Shown here piece after piece: positions 35,701-43,363 of a stretch of 64,000 nt of DNA. The position numbers were made by a program, and so were the translations under genes. The stretch's first letter is position 1, and each line of letters starts with the position of its first letter. Origin of the DNA: RPQJ01 sp963793005 (GTDB taxonomy: Bacteria; Pseudomonadota; Gammaproteobacteria; Steroidobacterales; Steroidobacteraceae); assembly GCA_963793005.1 (NCBI GenBank), contig CAWBYP010000002.1:2170001-2234000 (forward strand), read 5' to 3'. Below the pieces are notes generated by a model. That model saw only the letters and a program-made list of their open reading frames with translations, was not told where the DNA came from and did no database searches.

Positions 35701-36353
35701 GACAGGTAGGCGTCGGCCACGGCGCTGTCGCCGCGCGCGATGAGCCCGATGAGCGGCGCAACCTGGTGCGACATGACGATCTCTTCGAAGCCCGCCTGCG
35801 CAGCCAGTCGCGCGGCCTGCCGCTCGTGGCCGGGGTTGCGAAGGCCGTGCAGGAACGCGATCGCTACCGAGAGCAGGCCGTCAGCCCGCGCCGCGGACAG
35901 TTCGGCCAGCAACGAGGCCTCGTCCAGCGGCTCGAGCACCGCGCCAGTTGCGTCGATTCTCTCGCTCGCCTCGACCACCCTGGAATGCAGCACGGGCGGC
36001 AGTCGTATTGCGCGGGCGAAAATGTCGGGTCGATTCTGGTAGCCGATGCGCAGCGCATCGCCGAGGCCGCGTGTCGTGACCAGCAGCGTTGGCTCGCCCT
36101 TGCGTTCGAGCAGCGCGTTCGTGGCGACCGTCGTGCCGAGCCGCACCGATCCGAGCCGCGGGTCGCTTCCCGGCACGCGCGCGAGGATGTCTTCGATGGC
36201 ACGGACCGCCGGATCACCCGGGTGCTTCGGGTCGCGCGACAGGACCTTGTGTGTGTGGAGGCGCCCACCGGGATCGCGTGCGACGGCGTCGGTGAAGGTA
36301 CCGCCGCGGTCGATCGCGAATCGCCATAACCGTTGCGGACCGTCGGACCTCAT
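32655..36353 (-). CDS. 5-oxoprolinase (ATP-hydrolysing), fused HyuA-HyuB type
   Basis: This 1,232-residue protein joins a hydantoinase-A-like half (FAIDRGGTFTDAVARDPGGR; GTTVATNALLERKGEP; GFDMGGTSTDVSLY; GLLSVAIAFLHG) to a hydantoinase-B-like half (from about residue 710: MHVAEQMGVVLRQTASSVNIKERLDFS; NSPYHGGTHLPDITV; AGNVETSQ; GGAGAYRGGDG). The single-chain arrangement is that of eukaryotic OPLAH and its bacterial homologues, which convert 5-oxoproline to glutamate with ATP in glutathione turnover. Separate bacterial hyuA/hyuB pairs act on hydantoins, so the substrate is not certain. The start is ATG 36353 (MRSDGPQRLWRFAID). The gene overlaps the sheath gene by 99 nt at its 3' end. Confidence 0.92.
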   Translation of the reverse strand: MRSDGPQRLWRFAIDRGGTFTDAVARDPGGRLHTHKVLSRDPKHPGDPAVRAIEDILARVPGSDPRLGSVRLGTTVATNALLERKGEPTLLVTTRGLGDALRIGYQNRPDIFARAIRLPPVLHSRVVEASERIDATGAVLEPLDEASLLAELSAARADGLLSVAIAFLHGLRNPGHERQAARLAAQAGFEEIVMSHQVAPLIGLIARGDSAVADAYLSPILVRYVRDFLGQLADGHGQPQLLMMQSNGGLVDPDGFRGINGVLSGPAGGVVGLASIAGAAGIGRLIGFDMGGTSTDVSLYAGELPRRLATEIDGVRLHSPMMDVHTIAAGGGSIVRYADGRLQVGPESAGADPGPACYRRGGPATVTDCNVVLGRIRPERFPAVFGASGNEPLDPEASRDRLEAIAGETARDGTGLGIEQLAEAFLTVAVSRMANAIRELALGQGHDPSQFALLPFGGAAGQHACAVAEALGIDSMLLDPLAGVLSAWGIGLARRRCLRRHSVHDPCDAPGHARVAAVLDRLEEAATSELNRQGIESQLITVRRTASLRLPGSDSGIEVEWGEPAAMLEEFAAAHRRLYGFADDTRIAVLAGCCAEAVELEPDPAREERSPGTRLPPSGDAGRGVAAPGETVPAIAGGTGAAPTAPASTVKAWSGRGWREIPLRLRGDTAEGMVLNGPALIAEQGATVWIAPGWVARSRSDGRTMLTRERLQERGSSVEMAPADPMRLEVFNGLFMHVAEQMGVVLRQTASSVNIKERLDFSCAIFDGDANLVANAPHMPVHLGSMGASVTAVIERHGRDMRAGDSYILNSPYHGGTHLPDITVVTPVFDDAGSQINFFTASRAHHADVGGITPGSMPPGSHDISEEGALIEPIRILRDGRLDEDGFRRALAAGCHPARNPDQNLADLRAQLAANARGIRELQRAAGEHGLATLLSYMRHVQDNAEACMRRAVRRLSNGDYAYQMDNGQCVRVAVAVDHAAGAVTVDFTGTSPQRDDNFNAPRAVTVAAVLYVFRTLIDETIPLNAGCLRPINIVVPPGSMLDPTFPHAVVAGNVETSQCIVDALYGALGLQAASQGTMNNLTFGNSRYQYYETIAGGSGAGDGFDGASGVQTHMTNSRLTDPEVLESRFPVLLREFSLRIGSGGAGAYRGGDGLVRCVEFREAMTAAILSNHRRIAPFGLQGGGAAMTGENRVLRRDGSSEALAATAEVSVEAGDRICIATPGGGGFGQHR

Positions 36354-36436
36354 CGCGGGACTCTCGCACGCTGCGCTCGGGCACCGCAATCAACCTGCTT
36401 GTGCGCGCGAGCCACTGGTCGCTAGCATCCGGCGAC

Positions 36437-36790
36437 ATGAACGACGCGACTGACGCAATCCTGGCGGTCGTGGGGCAGGTGCCCCGCGGCAAGGTGACGA
36501 CCTACGGTGCAGTCGCCGAGCGCGCGGGCTGGCCACGGCGGTCGCGCCTGGTCGGACGGGTGCTCTCGGCGCTGCCCAGGGGCAGCAAGGTACCGTGGCA
36601 TCGAATCGTCGCGGCGGGTGGCCGGATCGCTTTCCCACAGGGCGCGCCATCGCGCGATCGGCAGATCCGGCGACTGCGCAGCGAAGGAGTGGATGCGTCG
36701 AGCGGCCGGGTGGACCTCCGTCGCTACGGCTGGCACAGCCCGCCCGCTGACCTGGATCGCTGGCTGTGGGGCGTCGGCGATGAGAACTGA
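36437..36790 (+). CDS. Alkyltransferase-like protein (ATL), MGMT domain without the reactive Cys
   Basis: This 117-residue protein has the DNA-binding domain of O6-alkylguanine-DNA alkyltransferases (VPRGKVTTYGAVAERAG; RLVGRVLSALP with the Arg finger region). The active-site PCHR is replaced by PWHR at residues 53-56, as in E. coli YbaZ. ATL proteins bind O6-alkylguanine and flag it for nucleotide excision repair instead of repairing it. The ATG at 36437 gives the expected length. It diverges from the 5-oxoprolinase gene. An ATL would feed lesions to UvrA-dependent repair; UvrA modules lie 30 kb away. Confidence 0.93.
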   Translation: MNDATDAILAVVGQVPRGKVTTYGAVAERAGWPRRSRLVGRVLSALPRGSKVPWHRIVAAGGRIAFPQGAPSRDRQIRRLRSEGVDASSGRVDLRRYGWHSPPADLDRWLWGVGDEN

Positions 36791-36852
36791 TTCCGGAATC
36801 CGCGCCGCGGGGAGAATATGATGCCCGCGGGGCTGGTCGCAGGAGGATATTG

Positions 36853-37365
36853 ATGGCTGAACGTTACGTAGTCTTCTCGCATGGCAAGGACAGCGAGCCA
36901 TGGGGCAGCAAGATCGCCGCCATGGCGGAGATTGCCCGGGAGGAGGGGTTCGTGGTCGAGTCGGTGGACTACCGCGGTATCGACGACCCCAAGGACCGCG
37001 TCACCCGGTTGCTTTCCTTCTGCAAGGACCTGCGTGGTTCGCTGGTTCTGGTCGGCTCGAGCCTGGGCGGATACGTGTCCGTCGCGGCCTCGTCGCTGCT
37101 GCAGGCGCGCGGCATGTTCCTGCTGGCGCCGGCACTGTACATGCCGGGGTACGAGAAGTTCAGCCCGCGTCCGGCGTCCTGCCCGACAACCATCATCCAT
37201 GGCTGGCGCGACGAGGTGATCCCGGTGGACAACAGCTACCGCTTCGCGCGCGAGCAGAAAGCGACCTTGCACGTCGTGGACTCAGATCACGGCCTGCTCG
37301 ACCAGATCCGCCCGATCAACCACTACCTCACGTACTTTCTTTTCTCCATCGAAGAATTTCTCTGA
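36853..37365 (+). CDS. Alpha/beta-fold hydrolase, YqiA-like size
   Basis: This 170-residue protein has the nucleophile elbow GSSLGGY (Ser near residue 71), the Asp in the loop HGWRDEVIPVDN and the catalytic His in DSDHGLLDQ. It is a compact serine hydrolase similar in size to small esterases. The N-terminus RYVVFSHGKDSEPWGSKI carries the oxyanion-hole HG. The ATG at 36853 has AGGAGG six bases upstream. The substrate is unknown. Confidence 0.88.
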   Translation: MAERYVVFSHGKDSEPWGSKIAAMAEIAREEGFVVESVDYRGIDDPKDRVTRLLSFCKDLRGSLVLVGSSLGGYVSVAASSLLQARGMFLLAPALYMPGYEKFSPRPASCPTTIIHGWRDEVIPVDNSYRFAREQKATLHVVDSDHGLLDQIRPINHYLTYFLFSIEEFL

Positions 37366-37404
37366 AAGGGTAAGATTGCCCCTGGACCGACCCCGGGGGT
37401 GCCT

Positions 37405-37662
37405 ATGCAGTCGACAGCAAGAACAGCCGTCCTCGCCCTGATGCTCACGGTCGTCGCGGCCTGCGGCGGCGAGCAGGCGCCCCAGGACAAGGCCGATGCA
37501 GCCGCCAAGGGCCGCAGCACCGACGAAACCGTGTTCGACGACATGATCCAGACCCAGGACCGGGCGCGCGGCGTCGAGGATACGGTCATGGCGGCCAAGG
37601 GCTCGCTGGACGCCGCAATCGACGAGCAGTCAGGGGACGGATCGCCGGACCCCGGGCAGTAA
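37405..37662 (+). CDS. Small lipoprotein, unknown function
   Basis: This 85-residue protein has a lipoprotein signal (TAVLALMLTVVAACGGEQA, lipid on the Cys of AAC). The mature part of about 60 residues is hydrophilic and probably helical (VFDDMIQTQDRARGVEDTVM). The ATG at 37405 has a GGGGG run five bases upstream. It lies between the hydrolase and the methyltransferase genes, 34 nt before the latter, in the same direction. Confidence 0.72.
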   Translation: MQSTARTAVLALMLTVVAACGGEQAPQDKADAAAKGRSTDETVFDDMIQTQDRARGVEDTVMAAKGSLDAAIDEQSGDGSPDPGQ

Positions 37663-37696
37663 GCGACACCGGCGCAGTCCCGTTCCAGGAAGTCCG

Positions 37697-38365
37697 ATGC
37701 AACGCATTCCCGAACCCGAACTCATGGACGAGTTCGAGCAGGCCCGCGCATATGCGGAGGCCGACTTCTCGGAGCCGAACCAACGCTTCGTAGCGCTGTT
37801 TGCCGAAAAATTTCCCGATCTTCGTGCCGGCTCGGTGCTTGACCTCGGGTGCGGGCCCGGCGACATCGCGCTCAGGCTCGCGCGCCGCCTTCCCGGCCTG
37901 GGCGTGCACGGGCTGGACGGCTCGGGGCCGATGCTCGCTTTCGGCCAGGCAAGGATTCGCGACGAACCGGACCTGGCCGAACGCGTCCGGTTCCTGCAGG
38001 GAATCCTGCCGGGAGCGCGGCTGCCACTCGACGCCTACGATGCCATCGTCAGCAACAGCCTGCTGCACCATCTGCACGATCCGATGGTGCTGTGGCATGC
38101 CGTGCTGGAGCATGGTGCACCGGGCGCAGCGGTGCTCGTGATGGACCTGTTCCGGCCCGGCTCGACCGCGGCCGCCGACGGTATCGTCGAAGCCTACGCG
38201 GGCCGGGAACCCGACGTGCTGAAGCAGGATTTCTACAACTCGCTCTGCGCCGCATTCACGCGCGACGAGGTGCGCGAGCAACTCGCAACCTGCGGTCTGC
38301 AGACGCTGGATATCAGCGTGGTGTCCGATCGCCACATGATCGTGGCGGGGCGACTGCCGGCATGA
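37697..38365 (+). CDS. Class I SAM-dependent methyltransferase
   Basis: This 222-residue protein has motif I VLDLGCGPGDIALRLAR, motif II acidic residue in HGLDGSGPML, and motif IV-like YDAIVSNSLLHHLHDP. It is a general small-molecule methyltransferase of the Methyltransf_11/25 type. Its TGA overlaps the plsB ATG (ATGA), so the two are translationally coupled, which hints at a role near lipid metabolism. The substrate cannot be predicted. Confidence 0.88.
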   Translation: MQRIPEPELMDEFEQARAYAEADFSEPNQRFVALFAEKFPDLRAGSVLDLGCGPGDIALRLARRLPGLGVHGLDGSGPMLAFGQARIRDEPDLAERVRFLQGILPGARLPLDAYDAIVSNSLLHHLHDPMVLWHAVLEHGAPGAAVLVMDLFRPGSTAAADGIVEAYAGREPDVLKQDFYNSLCAAFTRDEVREQLATCGLQTLDISVVSDRHMIVAGRLPA

Positions 38366-40830
38366 GTGGCATGACGCTGATGGAGCGGTTGCTGCTGCCG
38401 CTGATCCGGCGTTTCGTATCGTTCTGGGTGCGCCCGTCCATTCTTCCCGACTCGCTTGTGGAGCGCTTCGAGAAGGGCCGGCCGGTCGTCTATGTGCTCG
38501 AGAAGCGCAGCATCATCGACCTTGCCGTGCTCGAGTACGTCTGTCGCGAGAAGGCGCTGCCGTTGCCGCTGGCCCCGGTCGGGCCGCAGCCGGCGGGCGG
38601 CGGGCTGCCCGTGTCCGTGCTGTTCCTGGAACGACGCGCAGGTTTCCTGCGCATGCGCATCGACCGACGCATCCCGCAGATGCTGCGCGACCTGTCCGCG
38701 CTGTCGGCGGCGGATATAGCGTTTGAAGCCGACATGGTGCCCGTGAGCCTGTTCTGGGGTCGGGCGCCCGATCGCGAGCGGTCGTGGCTGCGCCTGCTGG
38801 TCGCCGAGGGCTGGGACATCGGCGGCAGGTTCCGCAAAGTCCTGTCGCTGCTGTTGAACGGCCGCAACCTGCTGGTGCTGTTCGGTGACACCATGCCGCT
38901 GCAGTCCGGGCAAGCGGAGACGCGCGGACTGCCGCGCGGGCCGCGCCGGCTGTGGCGCCTGCTGCGTGCGCAGTTCCGCAGCCAGCGTACCGCGACCATC
39001 GGCCCGGACCTGTCGCATCGACGCACGATCGTCGCGCAGCTGCTGAACACGAAGCTGGTTCGCGACGCAGTGCGCGAGGAGATGAAGTCGAAGGAGATCT
39101 CGAGGCGCGACGCGCTCAAGGCAGCGCGTGGCTACGCAAAGGAGGTCGCGGCGAACTACTCGCACTCGTTCGTCGTATTCATGTCGGGCGTGCTCGGCAG
39201 GCTGTGGAACCGCCTGTATGACGGCGTCGAGCTCGCCAATTTCTCGAGCCTGGGCTCGATCGAGGACGGTGCCGAAGTCGTCTACGTGCCGTGCCACCGC
39301 AGCCACATGGACTACCTGCTGCTCTCCTACGTCGTGTACAACAAGGGGTTCGCGGCGCCGCACATCGCGGCCGGCATAAACCTCAACATGCCGGTCATCG
39401 GCTCGTTCCTGCGCCGCGGCGGGGCGTTCTTCCTGCGCCGCAGTTTCTCGGGAAACCAGCTCTACACGGCGGTGTTCGTCAGGTACGTCGGCATCATGAT
39501 GGCGCGCGGCCACTCGATCGAGTACTTCATCGAGGGCGGGCGCAGCCGCACCGGACGGCTGATGCAGCCGAAGACCGGCATGCTGGCGATGACAGTGCGC
39601 AGCTACCTGCGAGCTCCCGGCCGACCGGTGGTCTTCGTGCCGGTCTATTTCGGGTACGAGCGCCTGGTGGAGGGGCGAACCTACATCAACGAGCTGTCCG
39701 GACGGCCGAAGGAAAAGGAATCCGTGTTGACGCTGTTGCGCGCTATCCCCGAGCTGCGCAGCCGTTTCGGCAAGGTGTACGTGAGCTTCGGCGAGCCGCT
39801 GCCGCTCGATCCGCTGATTCGCAGTCACGCCCCGGACTGGACGCCCGCGCCGTCGGGATCGGACGACCGTCCGCCCTGGCTTACGCCGCTGGTGAAGGAC
39901 CTCGCGACGTCCATCATGACGCGCATCAACGCCGCGGCCTGCGTCTCCCCGGTCAACCTGATCGGCCTGGCGATGCTGGCCACGCCGCGTCACAGCATGG
40001 GCGAGGCCGACCTTGTCCGCCTGCTGGAAGTCTACGCGTCGCTGATGCGCCGCGCGCCGTACTCGTCCAAGGTCTGGGTCACGGACCTGGACGGGGCGTC
40101 GATGATCCGGCACGGCGAGTCCCTGGGTATCCTGCACCGGGTGCCGCACGAGCTTGGCGACATCATGCGGATGACCGACGACTCGGCGATCCTGACCAGC
40201 TATTTCCGCAACAATTCGCTGCACCTGCTGCTGATGCCGTCGCTGCTTGCCTGCGCGTTCCTGAACAATGCGAGCGTGCCCCGTGCCGACCTGCATCGGC
40301 TCGCGGGCAGGGTGTATCCGTACGCGGCCGATGAATATTTCCTGCGCTGGTCGGAATCGGAGCTCCCGGGCGTCGTCGACAGCCTGCTCGAGGACCTGCT
40401 GAACCTGGGGTTGCTGTCGGCTTCCGAGGATCGCTCCATGTGGTCCCGGCCGCCGGCCGAGACACCGGAGGCGGTGCAGTTGTCGGTGCTCTCAAGGGCG
40501 ACCGTGCCGATACTCGAGCGTTACTACCTCGCGGTCTCGCTGCTGCTCAAGGCCGGCAGTGGTCGCATAACGCAGCAGGCGCTGGAGCGGCAATGCGAAT
40601 TGATGGCACAGCGGATGTCGCTGCTTTACGAGATGAACGCGCCGGAGTTCTTCGAGCGCGCACAGTTCGCGAACTTCCTCGACCTCTCCCGTACGCGCAA
40701 TGTCGTGGCCCGGGGGCCGGACGACATGCTGCTGTTCGATCCGGTCATGATGCAGGCCATCGTCGAGGATGCTCAGCTGGTGCTGCACGAGCAGATGCGC
40801 AACAGCATCCTGCAGGTGGTGCACCGCTGA
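38362..40830 (+). CDS. plsB: Glycerol-3-phosphate 1-O-acyltransferase PlsB
   Basis: This 822-residue inner-membrane enzyme makes lysophosphatidic acid from glycerol 3-phosphate and acyl-CoA/ACP. It has acyltransferase motif I HRSHMD (HX4D) in PCHRSHMDYLLLSYV, motif II region GGAFFLRRSF, motif III FIEGGRSRTG and motif IV PVYFGYE. The length is close to E. coli PlsB (807). The ATG at 38362 overlaps the stop of the methyltransferase gene by 4 nt; the open frame upstream of it is a shadow of that gene. PlsB of this size is typical of Gammaproteobacteria. Confidence 0.95.
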   Translation: MSGMTLMERLLLPLIRRFVSFWVRPSILPDSLVERFEKGRPVVYVLEKRSIIDLAVLEYVCREKALPLPLAPVGPQPAGGGLPVSVLFLERRAGFLRMRIDRRIPQMLRDLSALSAADIAFEADMVPVSLFWGRAPDRERSWLRLLVAEGWDIGGRFRKVLSLLLNGRNLLVLFGDTMPLQSGQAETRGLPRGPRRLWRLLRAQFRSQRTATIGPDLSHRRTIVAQLLNTKLVRDAVREEMKSKEISRRDALKAARGYAKEVAANYSHSFVVFMSGVLGRLWNRLYDGVELANFSSLGSIEDGAEVVYVPCHRSHMDYLLLSYVVYNKGFAAPHIAAGINLNMPVIGSFLRRGGAFFLRRSFSGNQLYTAVFVRYVGIMMARGHSIEYFIEGGRSRTGRLMQPKTGMLAMTVRSYLRAPGRPVVFVPVYFGYERLVEGRTYINELSGRPKEKESVLTLLRAIPELRSRFGKVYVSFGEPLPLDPLIRSHAPDWTPAPSGSDDRPPWLTPLVKDLATSIMTRINAAACVSPVNLIGLAMLATPRHSMGEADLVRLLEVYASLMRRAPYSSKVWVTDLDGASMIRHGESLGILHRVPHELGDIMRMTDDSAILTSYFRNNSLHLLLMPSLLACAFLNNASVPRADLHRLAGRVYPYAADEYFLRWSESELPGVVDSLLEDLLNLGLLSASEDRSMWSRPPAETPEAVQLSVLSRATVPILERYYLAVSLLLKAGSGRITQQALERQCELMAQRMSLLYEMNAPEFFERAQFANFLDLSRTRNVVARGPDDMLLFDPVMMQAIVEDAQLVLHEQMRNSILQVVHR

Positions 40831-40846
40831 GGCGGTTGCAATTCCC

Positions 40847-40955
40847 TTTGCGCCGGGCATCCTCATCGCCGGGGACGCCGTGAACCCATCCCTGGAGGCT
40901 CGCGCGCCGCGTCCCTGCGGCGCGACGCCCCGGCAACGAGGATGCCCGGCACAAA
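40847..40955. repeat. Large imperfect intergenic palindrome between plsB and arfB
   Basis: The left arm (40847-40879) and right arm (about 40921-40955) are inverted copies with only a few mismatches; both contain GCCGGGCATCCTC or its complement. Inside lies a second hairpin, GCGCCGC GTCCCT GCGGCGC (about 40904-40923). It separates two convergent genes, so it may act in termination, but no T-run is present. Confidence 0.75.
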
Positions 40956-40970
40956 GGCGACTGCTGTGCC

Positions 40971-41396
40971 TCAGTCTTCGCTTCTTACGCGGCCGCGAAG
41001 CTTCTTGTCCCTGGACTCGCGGGTCTTGCTAGCCAGCCGCCTTTCCTTCGAGGCGCGGGTCGGCCGCGTCGGGCGCCGGGTCTTCGGTTCGATGAGCGCC
41101 TCGCGAATCATCGCGACCAGCCGCCCGATCGCGTCGGCGCGGTTCTGCTCCAGCGACCGCAGGCGCTGGGCGTCGATCACGATCAGGCCGGCGGCCGTCA
41201 TGCGCCGGCCGGCAATGCGCTTCAGGCGCGCACGTGCCGTAGGTCGCAGCGGCGCCCAGGCCGCCGAGTCGAATCGCAACTCGATTGCGTTGGACACCTT
41301 GTTGACGTTCTGGCCGCCGGGCCCCGAGGCGCGTACCGCGCGAAAATCCAGCAGCTCGTCGGGGATCGAGAACGAGCCTGAGACCTCGACCGGCAT
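40971..41396 (-). CDS. arfB: Alternative ribosome-rescue factor ArfB (YaeJ)
   Basis: This 141-residue peptidyl-tRNA hydrolase has the release-factor GGQ motif at residues 27-29 (ASGPGGQNVNKV) and a basic C-terminal tail (TRASKERRLASKTRESRDKKLRGR, here shown as its core) that enters the mRNA channel of stalled ribosomes. It hydrolyses peptidyl-tRNA on non-stop complexes. The length equals E. coli YaeJ (140). It follows the mscS-type gene on the same strand, with 6 nt between them. Confidence 0.95.
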   Translation of the reverse strand: MPVEVSGSFSIPDELLDFRAVRASGPGGQNVNKVSNAIELRFDSAAWAPLRPTARARLKRIAGRRMTAAGLIVIDAQRLRSLEQNRADAIGRLVAMIREALIEPKTRRPTRPTRASKERRLASKTRESRDKKLRGRVRSED

Positions 41397-41402
41397 CGGG
41401 CC

Positions 41403-42731
41403 TCAGTCGCCGCGGCCCGGTTCAATCGCGGCGGTCCTGGGCTCGGCCATCTCGACGCGAATTTCACGCTGCGCAACCGGGATCGTGATGCCGTTCGCGC
41501 AGAACAGTCGCCAGATCGCGCGATTCACGTCGGAACGCACGTTGTTAACGCCTTCGTGCGGATCGGGAATCCAGAAGCGCAGTTCGAGCTCGATGCCGCT
41601 GTCGCCGAAGTGCATCAGGCGCGCGACCGGCGCGGGGTCGTGGATGATTCGCGGGTGGCCGGATGCGGCCTCGAGCAGCAGGCGCATCGCAAGCTCGGGA
41701 TCGCCCCGGTAGCTGACCCGGACCGGCAGCTTGAGGCGAACCCGCGGATCCGAGTAGCTCCAGTTGGTGACCGAGGTGGTGATCAGGTTCTGGTTCGGCA
41801 CCAGCGTCGATACGCCGTCGCGATCGCGTACCACGACGTAGCGTCCGCGCAGTTCCTCCACCCAGCCGAAGCCCTCTGTCGCCGTGCCGGGCATCCCGGT
41901 GAAGCTGATCACGTCGCCGGGCTTGATGGAACGATCCATCAGCAGCACGAATCCGCTGACGAAATTGGCCGCGATGCTCTGCAGGCCGAAGCCGAGGCCG
42001 ATACCGACTGCACCGGTGAGCACGTTGAGCGTCGTGAGATCGAGTCCTGCCGCGTTCAGCCCGACCAGCACCGAAAGGCCGACCAGGAACGCCTGGGTGA
42101 ACTTGGCGATGCCGATGCGCATGTTGGGCGCCAGCGCGTCGAGCTTGAGCACCCGTCGCTCGAGCCAGCTTGCCATCCACATCGCGATCATCACGAACAG
42201 GCTGACGGTCACCAGCAGCTTCATCACGGACCAAACCGAGATGCGTGTCTTGCCGGCGTTGATGCCGATGCTGTCCAGCAGCGCGATTGCCGCGTCGCCC
42301 CAGCCGAGCAGGTGCATCGACAGGAAGGCCCACAGCAAGAAGCTGATCCCCGTGCCCCAGCCCTTCAGGCGCGCCCGCGAACCCATCGAGACCTTGGCCA
42401 GGTACACCACGACGCGGATCAGCAGCAGCAGCCCGCCGAGCTGGACCGCGACATTGACGAACTGCGCAGGCATGCCCAGCGCGTGCATCAGTCCGTCGGC
42501 CGTGGCGAGGATCACCAGCACCGCCGCGTACGGCGCGCCGACCCAGGCGATCTCACGCAGCCGGCCACGAAGTTCGTCGGAGGCGCCCGAGGCTGGAATC
42601 AGGTTCCGCAGCAGTCGTGCGGTCCACAGGCCAAGCAGCACCGCGATGGCGACGACCGCGATCTGCGAGAGGTTGGCCGGAGTGGCAAGGCGGGCGGCAA
42701 TGTCGGCCGCAGTTTCGATCGGTTTTGCCAT
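41403..42731 (-). CDS. MscS-family mechanosensitive ion channel
   Basis: This 442-residue protein has five or more predicted membrane spans before the MscS core. The pore helix region is LTTLNVLTGAVGIGLGFGLQSIAANFVSGFVLL (given as a landmark: GIGLGFGLQSIAANFVSGF), followed by the beta domain (PGDVISFTG; VVVRDRDGVSTLVPNQNLITTSV) and a C-terminal alpha/beta domain. It releases solutes on hypo-osmotic shock. ATG 42731 is preferred to the adjacent GTG. The gene starts 3 nt after the stop of the DUF465 gene. Confidence 0.92.
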   Translation of the reverse strand: MAKPIETAADIAARLATPANLSQIAVVAIAVLLGLWTARLLRNLIPASGASDELRGRLREIAWVGAPYAAVLVILATADGLMHALGMPAQFVNVAVQLGGLLLLIRVVVYLAKVSMGSRARLKGWGTGISFLLWAFLSMHLLGWGDAAIALLDSIGINAGKTRISVWSVMKLLVTVSLFVMIAMWMASWLERRVLKLDALAPNMRIGIAKFTQAFLVGLSVLVGLNAAGLDLTTLNVLTGAVGIGLGFGLQSIAANFVSGFVLLMDRSIKPGDVISFTGMPGTATEGFGWVEELRGRYVVVRDRDGVSTLVPNQNLITTSVTNWSYSDPRVRLKLPVRVSYRGDPELAMRLLLEAASGHPRIIHDPAPVARLMHFGDSGIELELRFWIPDPHEGVNNVRSDVNRAIWRLFCANGITIPVAQREIRVEMAEPRTAAIEPGRGD

Positions 42732-42734
42732 CAC

Positions 42735-42959
42735 TCAGGCGTTGAGGTCCGGGATAAGCTGGCTCTCCAGCCGGGCGATCTGGTCCTTGATCAGCAGCTT
42801 GCGCTTCTTCAGGCGCCGCATCTGCACCTGGTCCACGTAGAGGTCGAGTTGCAGGCGGTGAATCACGTCGTCGAGGTCGCGATGCTCGATCCGCAGCTGG
42901 CGCAGCCGCTCAATGTGCTTGAACGTTTCGGTATCGACGTTGTCGCTCACTTCCGCCAT
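42735..42959 (-). CDS. DUF465 (YdcH-like) small coiled-coil protein
   Basis: This 74-residue, all-helical, highly charged protein (HIERLRQLRIEHRDLDDVI; MRRLKKRKLLIKDQIARLE) fits the DUF465/YdcH family. The function is unknown. It lies directly upstream of the MscS-type channel, probably in one operon. Confidence 0.85.
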   Translation of the reverse strand: MAEVSDNVDTETFKHIERLRQLRIEHRDLDDVIHRLQLDLYVDQVQMRRLKKRKLLIKDQIARLESQLIPDLNA

Positions 42960-43057
42960 CGGTGAAACCGTTGCCGCTCGAGCCTGTCCGGGGCGGGTAG
43001 CTTAGCCCTGCGCGCAGCAAAAAGGGTAGGGTCGGCCGCCCTGCGGATGGGCCGGGC

Positions 43058-43360
43058 TCAGAGTCCGACGCTGTCCACGCTGTGCCCGGTGAGTACCACG
43101 AAGCCTTGTTGTCGCGTGTGCCCGTCGCGCGTGTAGTCGAATACGTAGGTGCGGCGGAGCTGAAGGGCACCTCCGCGGACCCTCACGGCACGCAGGGCGC
43201 GGAACGCGACAGTGCCGTCCAGCAGGCTCGCGCCGGTGCCCTGGCAGGTCTCGAGCGCCACGACGTTGGCCCGCTCGCGGGCCCCGAGGCTGTCATGCCA
43301 GTACCAGGCGACCGCGATCAGCAGCACCAGGAATGCGAGCAGCCACCACGAGAGTTCCAC
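43058..43360 (-). CDS. DUF3301 family protein, single membrane anchor
   Basis: This 100-residue protein has an N-terminal membrane span (LSWWLLAFLVLLIAVAWYWHDSL) followed by ARERANVVALETCQ and a beta-rich part LQLRRTYVFDYTRDG...GFVVLTGHSV. This matches DUF3301 proteins of Gammaproteobacteria. No function is known. It begins 3 nt after the cysQ stop and is likely co-transcribed with it. Confidence 0.88.
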   Translation of the reverse strand: MELSWWLLAFLVLLIAVAWYWHDSLGARERANVVALETCQGTGASLLDGTVAFRALRAVRVRGGALQLRRTYVFDYTRDGHTRQQGFVVLTGHSVDSVGL

Positions 43361-43363
43361 CGG

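Noticed and set aside
33012..36329. Two 500-codon plus-strand frames over the 5-oxoprolinase gene
   Set aside because: They are antisense to a gene with continuous hydantoinase A and B homology; their translations lack domains.
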